NCBI GenBank assembly: GCA_002049455.2
Contig: KV918841.1
Span: 62,001 to 126,000, forward strand
Direction: 5' to 3'
Source: Porphyra umbilicalis
Taxonomy: Eukaryota; Rhodophyta; Bangiophyceae; Bangiales; Bangiaceae
DNA: 64,000 bases
The notes below the pieces were generated by a model, which did not search any database, had not been told where the DNA came from, and saw only the letters and a list, made by a program, of their open reading frames with translations. Numbering within the stretch: position 1 is the stretch's first letter; each line of letters opens with the position of its first letter. This document shows positions 1 to 10,935 of the stretch, piece after piece. The translations under genes were made by a program, and so were the position numbers.

Positions 1-588
1 CATGGACCAGTGCCACCGCCTTGCTGTACTGATTGCACGTTGATTAGTGACCAGCTGGACTGTGCCATCGAAGAAACTGTGATGACGCCTGTGATTGGTC
101 ATTACATGCCTTCATGTTGCACTGTAAAATGCTCCGCGTTCTGGTCCCACACACGCGAGACGGGCATTCCGCTTCCGCTCTCTGCTCCTCGGGCCTACGT
201 AGCTTGCCCGCTGACCCGCCACCGCCGCCCGCCGCCGCCGCGCCGGCGCGCGTCGGCGGCCGTCGCGCCGGCCCCCGACTGCACTGCACCGCCGCACCGC
301 CTCGTTGTTTCCTGTTGCCACTGGGCAGGGCGCGTCGCCGTCGTGCCTTTCTCCCCCCCCCCCTGTCGCCGTCACCATCTTCGTGTCACGTTGAGCCCGT
401 GCCCTTTCGCGGAACCGCACCCTGGCGGACCGCTGCCGCCGCACCACCGGGCGTGTGGGCGGTGCGCGGGCCGGCGCCGCGGCGGGGCGGGGCGGGGCGG
501 CCGTCGAGTCGAGAGCACGGCGGGGCGAGGCGGGCGCAGCTCACGCGTGTGCGCGTCACCTGGGCCCGAACCGTCCCCACCCGACGTC
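1..588. other. Upstream region of the zinc transporter gene
   Basis: The zinc transporter frame stays open back to position 10, but this part encodes Cys/Pro/Arg-rich low-complexity sequence with no resemblance to a transporter. I read it as promoter and 5' UTR. The first ~130 bases are less GC-rich than the rest. No other gene is visible. Confidence 0.5.
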
Positions 589-2214
589 ATGGTCGACGAT
601 GACGCTGGCGTGGGCGTGTCCGCCGGCGGGCTGCTGCCCGACGTTGGCGCGCCGCCGCCGCACTGGGTCGCCGACATTGGCGGGGGGGACCTCGGGGCGG
701 GGCGGCCGGCGGCGGCGGCGGGGGCGGCCGGTCCGGGCGGCGGGGGGGGTGGCGGCAAGGCCCCCCACCGCGGGGGCGGTCACGACCACGGCGGCGGCCA
801 CGACCACGGCGGTGGCGGGCACGGGCACGACCACGGCCGTGGCGGGCACGCGCACGACCACGGCAGTGGCGGGCACGGGCACGACCATGGCAATGGCGGG
901 CACGTCCACGACCACGGCCACGACGGGCACGGGCACGGCCACGGCCACGACGGGCACGACCACGGACACGACCACGGGCATTGCCACGGGCACGGGCACG
1001 GCGACGGCGGCCACGCCCACGACCACGGGGCGGGTGCGGCGGACGGCAACGGCGGCGGCTGCTGCTCGTCGCACCCCGCCAGCGGCTGGCGGGCGTACCT
1101 CCCCCACTCCCACTCCCTCTCCAACCGCCTCTCCCACGACGAGGCGACGCTGCGGCAAGTCGCCCTCGTCCTCCTCGTCTCCATCTCGGCGCAAGCGACG
1201 GGCGCGCTCGCCGCCCACTCGGGGCTGCTCGCCGTGGAGGCGGCGCACGGCCTCCTCGACGGCCTCAACGTGCTCCTCGCCCTCCTCGCCGTCTCCATTG
1301 TCGCGCGCTACCCCGCCACGGCGGGCGCGCCGTATGGCCACGGGCGCGTCGAGGTGCTCTCCGCCGCCGTCGGCATTGCGCTGCTGGGCGGCATGGTCGT
1401 CAAGCTGTCCACCTCTGCAACCGTGCGGCTGGTGCGGCTGGCGCGGCACGGCAGCGCCGGCGTCGTGCCCGCCGAAGGGCGCCTCGTCATGGCCGCCGAG
1501 GCGGTGACGCTCGCCGCCAATGGGGTTATGGCGTGGCTCCTCGGCCGCCCCCGGCGCCCCGCGGCGGGCGCCGAGGGCGCCCCCGCCGCCGAAGTGTCGC
1601 TCAACATGCGCGCCCTCCGCGCGCACGTCATTGCGGATTGTGTGGAGAATGGGTGTGTGCTCGCCGCGGGGGCGGTCATGTGGGCCGCCTCCCGCCGCGG
1701 GTGGGTCGTCCTCCTCGACCCGCTCGCGACGCTCGCCGTCGCGGCGGTCGTGGGGGGCATGAACGTGGGGCTCGTGTGGGAGGTTGTCGGCACGCTCATG
1801 CAGTGGGCGCCGCCGGGGGTGGACGTGGGGGGGGTCGGCGCCGACCTGCGGGGACTCGACGGCGTCGTGCGCGTCAGCGGCCTGCGCGTGTGGACGCTCA
1901 CGTCGGGCTCGATCGTCGCGACGGTGCGGTTGTGGACGGGGGGGGGCACGGGGAAAGCGTGGGCGGCGGGCGACGACGCCGACACGGAGCTGCTCGCCGC
2001 CGCCGAGCGGGTGCTCCGCGGCGTCGGCGCGACGGAAACGTGCGTGCAGATTGACCACCGGCCGCCGCCGCCGCCGCCGGTCGACGCGGCGGCGGGCCGC
2101 GACAGCGACAGCGACGTGGAGTTGGCGGTGCGGGGGAGCCCCTACACCACCGCCGCCAATGGGGGGGAGGGCTCCCGCGCCGAGTACACGCCGTTCATGT
2201 TGGCGTCCCCATAG
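589..2214 (+). CDS. Cation diffusion facilitator (ZnT-type zinc transporter) with His-rich N-terminus
   Basis: Single-exon gene of 541 residues. It probably exchanges Zn2+ (or a similar metal) for protons across an endomembrane or the plasma membrane. Residues ~64-150 form a repetitive GHxHDHG tract with about 33 histidines, a likely metal sensor or buffer. Hydrophobic segments follow. The two CDF metal-site HxxxD signatures are present: HGLLD (His220/Asp224, TM2) and HVIAD (His346/Asp350, TM5). The YGHGRVEVLSA stretch is the family's conserved TM2-TM3 loop. The C-terminus has the cytosolic CDF fold (VRVSGLRVWTLTSG). The start at 589 is chosen because residues before it are low-complexity and the ATG is followed by an acidic MVDDD opening. 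In most ZnT proteins the His-rich loop lies between TM4 and TM5; here that loop is short and lacks histidine, and the His tract is N-terminal. Family assignment is secure; substrate is inferred. Confidence 0.9.
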   Translation: MVDDDAGVGVSAGGLLPDVGAPPPHWVADIGGGDLGAGRPAAAAGAAGPGGGGGGGKAPHRGGGHDHGGGHDHGGGGHGHDHGRGGHAHDHGSGGHGHDHGNGGHVHDHGHDGHGHGHGHDGHDHGHDHGHCHGHGHGDGGHAHDHGAGAADGNGGGCCSSHPASGWRAYLPHSHSLSNRLSHDEATLRQVALVLLVSISAQATGALAAHSGLLAVEAAHGLLDGLNVLLALLAVSIVARYPATAGAPYGHGRVEVLSAAVGIALLGGMVVKLSTSATVRLVRLARHGSAGVVPAEGRLVMAAEAVTLAANGVMAWLLGRPRRPAAGAEGAPAAEVSLNMRALRAHVIADCVENGCVLAAGAVMWAASRRGWVVLLDPLATLAVAAVVGGMNVGLVWEVVGTLMQWAPPGVDVGGVGADLRGLDGVVRVSGLRVWTLTSGSIVATVRLWTGGGTGKAWAAGDDADTELLAAAERVLRGVGATETCVQIDHRPPPPPPVDAAAGRDSDSDVELAVRGSPYTTAANGGEGSRAEYTPFMLASP

Positions 2215-3077
2215 GGCCGGGTGGTGGGGGGGAGGGGCGGGGAGGCTGGCTGCGGCAGGGCGCTCCTCCTGTTTCTCCTCAACTCTTCTTCACGGCGTGG
2301 GTGTGTTTGGTGCGGGGCCTCGCGGGCGTCGCCCGCTCTTTTTCTCGTCGCTTGTCGTCGCTCGTCATTCCCTTTTTGTTGCGCTGGTGTCCCACAAACG
2401 TTGCTTCCTGGCAGACCTCGTTCCTTGCTCGTCGCTCCGCTGCCATCTCGGTGACTCCTCCCTTCTGCCCGCCTCATCGGTTCCGCGCTCGATGGGTCGT
2501 CGACTTGGTCGTGGTCGGCTCCGGCTGCGGGCCGGCCCGCAGCCATGGCCGGCCATGGCTCTCTGTGGTCGGCAAAGCGCAGCCCGGCCTTGCCCAATGA
2601 TTCATCAAATCCACTCCGTGCCCGCAGGCCCGCATCCCCAGTACAGAATCTGGACAGGGCCATTTCCACGCACAGCCGCGTTGGTGACGATCCCGGTGCG
2701 GTCCACCCAGCGGGCCACCTTTTGCACGTGCACGAGCTGCATCGAGTGGCTCAAAGCCCCAGCCGCTGGGCAAAACCGTGGGCTGCCGGCCACACAGGGG
2801 CGGACCCCGACCAGCCAATGCGTGTGCCGCGGCAATGGTTGCCTTTGCCTCGGTGGTGGCGGTCACTACCACCACCACCGCCCGCCGCTTTGCCACCGCC
2901 GCCCCCGGTGCCAGCCGCTACCCCCACCCATTTGCCTCATCCTTCTGCATCCGCCCGCTCCTCGCTGGCCAGCCGAACCTCCCCGCCTTGCCATCCGCCC
3001 CCCACTCTGCCTGCCGCCCGTCGACGGCTGTGGCGGCTCGGTCGGCTCGGTCCGCCGCGCCCCCCCCCCCCCCCACC
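2215..3077. other. Intergenic region between the zinc transporter and the nucleotidase
   Basis: The region holds the transporter 3' UTR and the nucleotidase promoter. It ends in a C run (about 3060-3074) just before the nucleotidase ATG. The nucleotidase frame is open upstream to 2778 and contains an ATG at 2835. That would add an Ala/Ser/Thr/Arg-rich leader like an organelle transit peptide (see the nucleotidase entry). No separate gene is supported. Confidence 0.5.
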
Positions 3078-3650
3078 ATGAAGAATGTCATCCTCATTGA
3101 CATGGACAACACGCTGGCCAACTTTGACAAGGAGTTTGCCAAGCGCTGGGTCGCCGCCCGCCCCAATGACGAGACGACCATGATCACGGAGCGGAAGCAC
3201 TTTGAGCTGGAGGAGAACTTTGACGCGGAGCTCGCGCCGCTCGCCGTCAAAATCATGTCGACGGCCGGCTTCTTCATCGACTTTGAGCCCGCCCCCGGCG
3301 CGGTGACGGCGGTCCAGGAGATGCTCGACGCCGGCTACACGGTCTTTTTCTGCACCGCCCCCCACCCCTTCCAGTACGAAACGTGCGTCGCGGAGAAGTA
3401 CGCGTGGGTGCGCAAGCACTTTGGCGACGACTACCTCGCGCGCATCATCATCACGCGGGACAAGTCTGTCGTCAAGGGCTCCGTGCTTATCGACGATAAG
3501 CCGCTGGTCAAGGGCGCGTGCCCAGACCCCGAGTGGACGCACGTGCTGTTCCAGGCGAGCTACAACAAGGAAGTGACTGACAAGCCGCGGCTGACCCAGT
3601 TTAGTGAGTGGCGCAACGTCATTGTGCCGCTGCTGGAGAAGGCAGAGTAG
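3078..3650 (+). CDS. 5'(3')-deoxyribonucleotidase (NT5C-type HAD phosphatase)
   Basis: A 190-residue HAD-superfamily protein, the normal length for NT5C/NT5M enzymes, which dephosphorylate (deoxy)nucleoside monophosphates. HAD motif I is IDMDNTLANFD, with the nucleophile Asp8 and acid/base Asp10. Motif II is in FFCTAPHP. Motif III/IV is the Lys of ITRDKSVVKG followed by LIDDKP, whose paired Asp hold Mg2+. The start at 3078 has a good ACCATG context and begins right at the first beta strand. An in-frame upstream ATG at 2835 would add ~81 residues beginning MVAFASVVAV and containing RRFAT; this looks like a mitochondrial or plastid transit peptide, so the true product may be longer. No intron is seen. 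It converges with the kinase gene downstream. Confidence 0.85.
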   Translation: MKNVILIDMDNTLANFDKEFAKRWVAARPNDETTMITERKHFELEENFDAELAPLAVKIMSTAGFFIDFEPAPGAVTAVQEMLDAGYTVFFCTAPHPFQYETCVAEKYAWVRKHFGDDYLARIIITRDKSVVKGSVLIDDKPLVKGACPDPEWTHVLFQASYNKEVTDKPRLTQFSEWRNVIVPLLEKAE

Positions 3651-4309
3651 GCCGAGCACTGACGTGGGGCACGTGGCGAGCGGCGGTGGGGGCGGGGGTG
3701 ACGTGCCGCGCAGCCGCCGCTGTGCCTGGTCAAGGGGATGCCAGCAGAGTGGGGCGCCGTAGGGCGCTAGGGCCTGGTGCGGCGCTCATGCTGTGCTTGT
3801 TTGTGGCGTTGTGTGGGGGCGCCAGCCGTGTGTATACCTTTTTGGTTGGCGTTGGCCGCATGTGGGGGGTACCGTGTTTCCTTTTTTATGGTGGCGTCTG
3901 TGTAGTAGTCGTGTGCAAAGGTTGTGTATCGGGTTGGTATGGTATGGCCGCGCCAGCACCAGTGCCCGGACGAAGCGGTGTCAGATACCAGAGACTGCAA
4001 GGGCGCGGCAGCAGTAACAAATATATAGGCCGTTTCATCCATGCCGCCCGCCGTACACCCGACCGCGCACCGCGCACACATCGCGCGTACATCCACGCAT
4101 CGTCCGTCGCTCGCCTCACTACCGCACTGCACAACCGCTCGTGTGCACGGTCTCGGGCACGGCGTCACCACCCCGCCCCAGTGCCAGAGACGCACGAGCC
4201 AAAAGAGAAACACGTCAAAAAGAAAAGGAAACAAGCCGACCGCGAGCCGCGCCGGCCATGCATCCAACCGCCGCCCCGGCTCGCCACAAGAGCGGGGGCG
4301 CGACACCGC
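3651..4309. other. Convergent 3' intergenic region
   Basis: This lies between the nucleotidase stop and the kinase stop, which face each other. It contains an AT-rich patch at about 4015-4030 (AAATATATAGG) and an A-rich patch at 4200-4235. These may serve as polyadenylation signals for the two genes. No coding feature is supported. Confidence 0.45.
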
Positions 4310-5770
4310 TCAGCCAAAGAACATCTTGCTCAACCGGATGGCTGTGATGGCCGGGATCTTGGGGTTGTCCTCGAGCCATTTGGTCAGCTTGTCCGCGTTG
4401 CCCATCGTTTCAGCAACTACCTGCATGTCCGCCACGCAGTCAATATCGATATCCTGGAGCTTGGCCACGACGTCGTCAATCTTTTTCTGCGGCTTGCCGG
4501 GCAACGCGTCCATGACAAACGCGTCCAAGTCTTGACCTTCGTACTTGACGGCCAGGTTCTTCGGCTGGCCGCCGCCACCACCACCGCCCCCGCCGCCGCC
4601 GCGACTGCTGTGACCCGAGCCCGTCGACGGAATGCGGTCGCGGGACTTACCCGTCACACTGCCGCCGCCGCTGCTCGCCGAGTTCTTGCGCGTGCGCGAC
4701 TTGGTGCGATCCGAGCCCGACCCAAAGGAGCGCCCCGAGTCAGCCGCGTCCCCACTGTCATAGTCAATGAGGAACCACGAGTGTTTCTTGACGTCCTCCA
4801 GGGAGTACCGCTTCTCTGGGTCCTTGACCAGCAGGTGGGAGATGAGGTCCTTTGCATCACCGCCCATCCATGATGGGTACGGCACCTTGCACGCGTTGAT
4901 CAGCTCGTACAGTCGCGTCATGTCGTCGTGCTGGAAGGGCAGCACACCCGTCAGCAGCAGGTACAGGATAATGCCGCACGACCAGGCGTCGATCTTGACA
5001 CCCGAGTAACCCTCCTCGGCCCCGTTGATGATCTCGGGAGCGCAGTAGTAGGGCGTGCCGCACGCCGTGTAGAGCAGGTCCGACCCGACGCCGCCCTTCA
5101 TGGACGACACGCCAAAGTCTGTAATCTTGAGCACCCCATTCTCATCGACCAGGAGGTTTTCTGGCTTGAGATCTCTGTGGCACACGCCGCGCCGGTGGCA
5201 GTAGTCTATGCCATCAATCAGCTGCTGGAAGTACTTCCGCGCGAGGGACTCGTCTAGCTCGCCCTTGCGCTCGATCATGTCAAAGAGCTCGCCACCTCGG
5301 ACAAGGTCCATGACAATGTAGAGCTTGCTCTTGGAGGACAGCACCTCCCGCAAGTTGACAATGTTCTTGTGGTTGAGCGCCTTCATGATGGCAATCTCTC
5401 GCCGCACATTGACCGTCAGTTCGTTGGCCTTGATGTCGCCCTTGTCGAGAATTTTGATGGCGTACTCCATGCCCGTGTCGGAGTGCTTCGCAAGTTTCAC
5501 CTTGCCAAACGTTCCTTGTCCTATATGCGTCAGAGCATGAGTTCAAAACGTGGCTGAAGTCAAGCAGGAAACCGAAGGGAACAAGATAAGTCAGCAGTGA
5601 GCCGACGTCTCCAGCAGCAGTGACCAAGCATGCTCCCAGTATCGCTTCTGGGCTTGAACGGTCGCCACATGTCCCCACTTCACACCGCCCCCACATTCAA
5701 AAGTACCACACAGCAGCACACGCAATGACGGGCAACAACGTACCCAACGTATCGGTCACAATGTATGGCC
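4310..5770 (-). CDS. CAMK/SnRK-type Ser/Thr protein kinase (5' end not located)
   Basis: The main exon is 4310..5520 and a 27-nt exon precedes it at 5744..5770. The small exon ends in TTGG followed by gtacgt. Splicing to the acceptor atag at 5521-5524 recreates a glycine loop reading LGQGTFGKV in frame. The domain has the full catalytic set: AIKILDK (VAIK Lys), HRDLKPENLL, DFG, a CGTPYYCAPE activation segment and DAWSCGIILYLLLTG. This fits the AMPK/SnRK/CIPK branch. After the kinase domain comes a Ser/Gly-rich linker with a poly-Gly run, then ~85 residues (KIDDVVAKLQDIDIDCVADM to the end) that look helical. I see no NAF/FISL motif, so it is not a typical CIPK. The 27-nt exon starts after ccag at 5771-5774 and has no ATG, so at least one more 5' exon is needed, probably in 5.8-7.2 kb. 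I could not find it. Confidence 0.82.
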
Positions 5771-8277
5771 CTGGGGTGGTACAAGAGATACATCGTGCAG
5801 CACAGATTGCAACAACAGGAACTCGACAAGGATAACCGCAAAGCAGTCAATGTGTGTCAGTAGGTCTGTCGCCCAGCGGCCGTGACGGTCCGGACAAGAA
5901 GCTGCGAGCCGTCGTCACGACAACGCTATCGTCGCCAGCCCGACGCCCGCTCAGTGGTCTCGCGAAAGTGGCATCTCAGCGCCCGCCACCGCAGACGATG
6001 CCCCCTCACAGCCATCTCGAGCATTGACACTCCCGCACATATGCGCAGCATTCCGTCGGCGTCCACTCCATCCAACGGCCCAGCATCCAAAACGCACCAA
6101 CACGCGCCATGGTGGCAACACCCGCTCAACGGCGCCGCAGCGCAACAGCGACAGGGGCGAGGATGTGCCGGCAATGGCCGGCGCAGAGTCGGGCGGTCAC
6201 CCGCGTCGCCGCCCCCGACCGCCGCCGACGCTGCCGCCGCCGCCAAGCACCGTCGGCGACGCGACGAGGACCTACCGTGGCACGACGAGCAGCGCACCAC
6301 CACCTCGACCGCGGCGGCGCACCCCACCACCGCCGCCGCGCCGCGGGATGATGGATGCGTGCGACCTGGCCCTCCGACCGCGCTGGCGGGCGACGCGACG
6401 CCCGACACACGGCGCGCCACCGGCCCCGCCAGGAGATACAAGTGAATTGACGGCGGCGGTTACGCCCGCGGTGCAGGCGATGGCGCGGCGGCTGACCGAC
6501 CCGGATGAATGGGCACACTGGCGCTGGGGTAGAGAGCAGGGGAGGGAGGAGAGAGGGAGACGGATCCTCGCCTCCCCAGGAGGTCCACGTGAAGCCCAGC
6601 CGGGCGAGGGGAATGCACGTGACGGGACGACGGAGTGGGAGCTCTTCCACGGCCGGCCTCCCAGGTGCCGGAACGCCCTGGAGCGCCGCCTGGCAAGGCA
6701 TTCAGAAACAGCAGCGTCATGAGTCGGAGCTGTGACCTGCCCGCAGAGGAGAGGGCCCCCTCTCCCTCCCCCGCCAGCGCAACACGGACAAAAGACGCGG
6801 GCGACGTGGCAGGGCGACGACCCCGCCGCCCATCCCAAGACCGGCCACGGCGCGGCGGATAAGTCGACAAGAGTCGGGGAGCGCCACCTGCCGCTCTGTA
6901 GAAGACCCACTCGCGCAAAAGGCACGCGCGCGCCGCCCCAGCGCCCGCCGTCGTGGTGCGCGCGCCAAAAAATCCGCCCCCCCCCCCCGCTCATGCGGCA
7001 GAAGCATTCCAACCCGCAACGCTATCATTGCGCTGCGGGTGCGATACCTGCACGCGGAGATGACGCGGGCAACGGCACCCGCAACGCCGCGGTCAGCGTC
7101 ACGGAGGCGCGGCGCAGCATTGCCACGGCGAGCACGAGCCCGGCACTTTGGGCGAAGCGCAAGCGCCAACACAAGCACACACGGCACAGATTATTTCCAC
7201 CCTTATGTCACAGATTGTGTGTGCGAAGTGCGTACTTGCTGGCGTTGTATGCATGTCAAGGTCAGATAAAATGTATTTAATAGAGCTGTTTCACCCACCG
7301 AGTAAATCCGTTTTCTCTCGTTTGCCTCCACCCAAACGACTCAGCACAAACCCACACCGCTCCACGCGGACCTGCTCGTGTCTCCGGGCGGTGACGTTGC
7401 GATGCGCGCCGCCCACGCCCACGAGGCGATGGGGAGGACAGGCACAGCAACGGGTTTCTGCGGCCCGTGTGGAGCCCCGCGTTGGGCGGCACCCCGACGG
7501 CGACTGTGGCGTGGCCGGCCTCACACAGCGAACGGATCGTAGCGGGTGCTAAATTTGGCCGCCGCGGCCGCGCTGCCGCCTTTCTCCTTCCGTACCCCCC
7601 CGCACTCGGATCAAACGCCGCTGAGGGTATACAGGCTCGGCGTCGGCAACCGACACCCGCCACGCGGCGTGCACGCGCCATATGCGGGCAACCGTGGCCA
7701 CGCGTGGGCGTGGAGGGTGCCAGCCTCGGCCGCGCGCACGTCGACACGGGGTGCTCCTCCCCTCAGGCGACAGCGCAGCTCATTGCGCGGACCATGGTCA
7801 CAGACGACGGCGTCGGTGACGGGACGGCCGGCGATGCGGGCGGCGCGCGCGTATCCCGCCATCGAGTCGTCGACGCGGACGACGGCGAGCGCGCCTGCCG
7901 CGGCGAGGCCCGGCACACGAGGAACGGCCGGGGCACACGTGGTGTGCTTGGAAACGCAGACGGAGCAGTGGGCAAAGGATCGGGTGGGGCCAACCGCGCA
8001 GGCGTCGATGGTGACTGGAGGGAGGGACGGGCGCGATGCACCCAGCGTGATGGTGCGTCGTGCCCGCGTCGCGCACAAGGTTGGAAGGGCCGCCTACAGC
8101 GCAGGCTTCCTTTCTCGAGTAAGATGCAAAAGGAATGCCTGTAAATTTTGTTCTGCGCGAGGTCAAGACACCAAACAAGTGGAGGTTCACGGCAGCGCAG
8201 TTGCCAACGTGGTCGCCTCCGCAACCACCCCCCACCCCACGCACATCCCCACCACACCCTTCCGGCAAGCCAAGCCT
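5771..8277. other. GC-rich intergenic region, probably with the kinase 5' exon and promoter
   Basis: This 2.5-kb stretch has overlapping low-complexity open frames on both strands, rich in Arg/Pro/Ala and matching no family. The missing first exon of the kinase should lie here on the minus strand, but no exon with a start and a matching donor stood out. A short AT-rich patch at about 7185-7320, with TAAAATGTATTTAATAG, is the best core-promoter candidate. The rest shows nothing I can name. Confidence 0.4.
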
Positions 8278-9132
8278 TCACGATGAAGCGTCCAGCGGGG
8301 CGACCATGGCCGTCAGCGCCGCGAGCGTCTTCCCCCCGGTCAGGTCAACATACTTTTCACGAATCATCGGCTCGACCGGCTCGTACGTCATGTACCGCAG
8401 CTGCGGGCGCTCCTCCGTCGCCGCCCGCACAATGTACTTGGCGCACTCTTCCGACGACTGCGGTTGGGACAACAACCTCCCCATGAACGCTTCCATGGCT
8501 TTGGCGGCGGGCCGCAGCTCGGCGGGCATCCCGTTGGGCACCGTCGCATTGTCCGAAAAGGCCGTAGCGACGGGCCCCGGCTCGACCAGAGAAAAGTGGA
8601 TGCCGATCCCGGCGTAGGCGGCGGCCATCGACTCCATGTAGCCCTCCAGCGCAAACTTGGTCGTTGCGTACACGGGCATCATGGGCATGGCGACGAGACC
8701 GAGAATCGACGAGGTGGCGATGATGCGGCCTCGCCCCGCCGCGCGCATCGACGGCAACACCGCATTGGCGAGCCGCACGACGCCAAACAAGTTGACGTTG
8801 AGGTTGTCCTGGAACGCCTGGACGGCGGCCGCCTCAGGGGGACTCAAGTCTCCATAGCCGGCATTGGCGACCACCACGTCCAGGGTGTTGTCCGTTTCGG
8901 CAAGCACGTTGGTCACGGCGGAGGCCACCGACGCGTCGTTGCTCACGTCCATCTCAATCACCTTGAGGCGGTCGACGACGCCGGCCGCTTTGGCCGCCTC
9001 TCTCAACGCGGTAGCTTTGGCGAGCGACCGCACCGTCGCGTAAGTGGTGTAGCCCGCTTGGCACAGCTGCACAGAGGCGGCCAACCCGATGCCCGAGTTG
9101 GTCCCCGTGACGAGGGCGATCTTGGGGGCCAT
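8278..9132 (-). CDS. Short-chain dehydrogenase/reductase (classical SDR)
   Basis: An intronless 284-residue classical SDR that uses NAD(P)(H) on an unknown carbonyl or alcohol substrate. The Rossmann glycine motif is TGTNSGIG near the N-terminus. NAG (in VVVANAGYG) stabilises the central sheet. The catalytic Ser lies in IIATSSILG, and the Tyr/Lys pair is in VYATTKFALEG. LVEPGPVATAF is the usual post-catalytic PG segment. The ATG at 9132 has GCCATGG context and begins immediately before the first beta strand (MAPKIALVTG). The frame is open to 9264, so an N-terminal leader of up to 44 residues rich in Leu/Arg is possible. It resembles the 17-beta-HSD/retinol dehydrogenase-like group, but the substrate cannot be told from sequence. 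Confidence 0.88.
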   Translation of the reverse strand: MAPKIALVTGTNSGIGLAASVQLCQAGYTTYATVRSLAKATALREAAKAAGVVDRLKVIEMDVSNDASVASAVTNVLAETDNTLDVVVANAGYGDLSPPEAAAVQAFQDNLNVNLFGVVRLANAVLPSMRAAGRGRIIATSSILGLVAMPMMPVYATTKFALEGYMESMAAAYAGIGIHFSLVEPGPVATAFSDNATVPNGMPAELRPAAKAMEAFMGRLLSQPQSSEECAKYIVRAATEERPQLRYMTYEPVEPMIREKYVDLTGGKTLAALTAMVAPLDASS

Positions 9133-10816
9133 GGCAACGCGGCGGGAGAGGCGTGCGAGTCGGCAACGCGCAAGGGGAACGTCGAGTCGGACAAGGCTCG
9201 GCGCAGTAGAGAATGGGGCAAGCAATGGAAGGGGCATGCAGACGAGAGAGTCGGCACACACCAAGCAGGGCGGACGTCCGCGTAGCAGGTTCCATGGAGG
9301 GAGTTCTTATGCAAGTGCGGGGGCACCCGTGCTCCCCTCCCCCCCCCTCCCCTCCCATCGCGACACGCCCATAGCCGCCCTCGAGGCACCCCCCAGCCAC
9401 CCGCCCGTCCAGGTCGTGAAGCGTTCCGGCGCAACCGCATTCACACGCTCCGCCGAGAGACTCGGCTGTGAACACAGCGGATCCGCCAATCAGAAGGTTG
9501 AACTGCTCCACCGAGGACGCTGCACGCCGCTTCAGATACGGCGCCGCGCCAACCTGCAGCGCTGTGCTCCGTAAAAGCATGGGTGCACGCAAGCCCGTTT
9601 TCGCAAGAATTTCTTGTCAGACGGCATGTTGCAGCACAAGATCTTGTAATACTGTAGTACGAATAGTATGAACTTTTGCAGCAGCACGTTGTTGTTTTTT
9701 CATGGTTAGTGGGTAGAGCGTGGATACGAAAGCTGCCAATGAGTGCTCCAGCGCCTTGACCCACCGAGCATGGCGCGCCCTTATCGCAAGTTTCTTGTGG
9801 GGTTCGATACGTGCGGTTGTTGACACACACTCGGAAGCGCAGCTCTGCAGCATGAAAAAAAGTGCTCTCTTGCACGCACAGTCTGCACCGCCGCGAGACG
9901 CTTCTTGTGATATGAATGTTACAAGTGCAATCTGGTCAAAAGCCCTGTTGCAAACCACCTGTATTGAAAATCGGGCCACAGGGTACTGTGAGGAGGGGTG
10001 CCCACAAGTTCTTGCGGCCCAAAACGTGCCGATTTGCTGCTTGCGTGCACCCCCACGCCTCACCGAGCACTGCGCCGGTGGCCGCCCGAGCCGCGGCCCC
10101 GCCGCGTCGGCTCGCCGGCGCGGTCCCCCATGCGTCGCCCACGGTGGCCGCGCGCGTGCCGCGTGATGGAAGGCGCCGGCGGTCGCGGCGCGGGGCCCCA
10201 GATGGAATGCGGGGGGCGCGGCCGGAGCGGGGGGGCGGCCACCGACGGAATCACCGACGTGCGCGACGGGGCTCCGCGGCGGGGCGGGGCCCGGCCGGTG
10301 GCCGCCGCGCGCCGTGGCGCCGCGACAGCGTCGGGTCGGGCGCCGCGCGCCCTGCGCCCCGCGCGTCCACCGGCCAAGCGGCAGCCATCCCCCCCTCTGG
10401 GCGGCGGCGGGTGGGTCATAACCCGCCGCCGTCTCTGCTCCAAGGGTATCTACCAACGACGGGGGCACGGCGCTGGCACCGGCGCGGCGGCCGCGTCGAT
10501 GGGGGCACGCCCCAGAACGCCACCGCCCGCTCGCCGAGAGGCAGCTGCTCTCCGCCGCCTCCCGTCGTCTCTCCCCCAACCTCGATGCGCGGAGAGAGGG
10601 AGGCGGAGGGCCGACGCGTTGGCACCCCTGGGGGACGGGTATGGAGCGCTGCGGCGGCGGCACGCGTGGCGTGTTTCGGGCGTCTGTGTCTCACCGACGA
10701 GGGTGGATGTCGGTGCGTGCGCGGGCGCCCAGGCGGGGGGCGTGCCAACGGCGCGGCCACCGACGCACGGCGGTCGACGGACGGGCGCGTCTCGGCCGAC
10801 GCAGGGTGGCTCCCAA

Positions 10817-10935
10817 GGCCACTGCGACCGCAAAGGGTGGGCACGGTGGCGACCCTAGTAGGGCCACTGCGACTGCGTAGGGTGGTCACGGCAGCTACCA
10901 TAGGCCCACAGCGGCTGCGCAGGGGGGGGCACGGC
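10817..10935. repeat. Degenerate ~45-bp tandem repeat, about 2.5 copies
   Basis: Units begin GGCCACTGCGAC (10817), GGGCCACTGCGAC (about 10860) and GGCCCACAGCGGC (about 10903). Each is followed by a GGGTGG(G/T)CACGG-like segment. The copies diverge from one another, so the array is not recent. Confidence 0.55.

Noticed and set aside
9690-9815. tRNA-like words (GGTTAGTGGGTAGAGC and GGGGTTCGATACG)
   Set aside because: The spacing is too long and the putative T-arm and acceptor stem do not pair, so no tRNA fold can be drawn.
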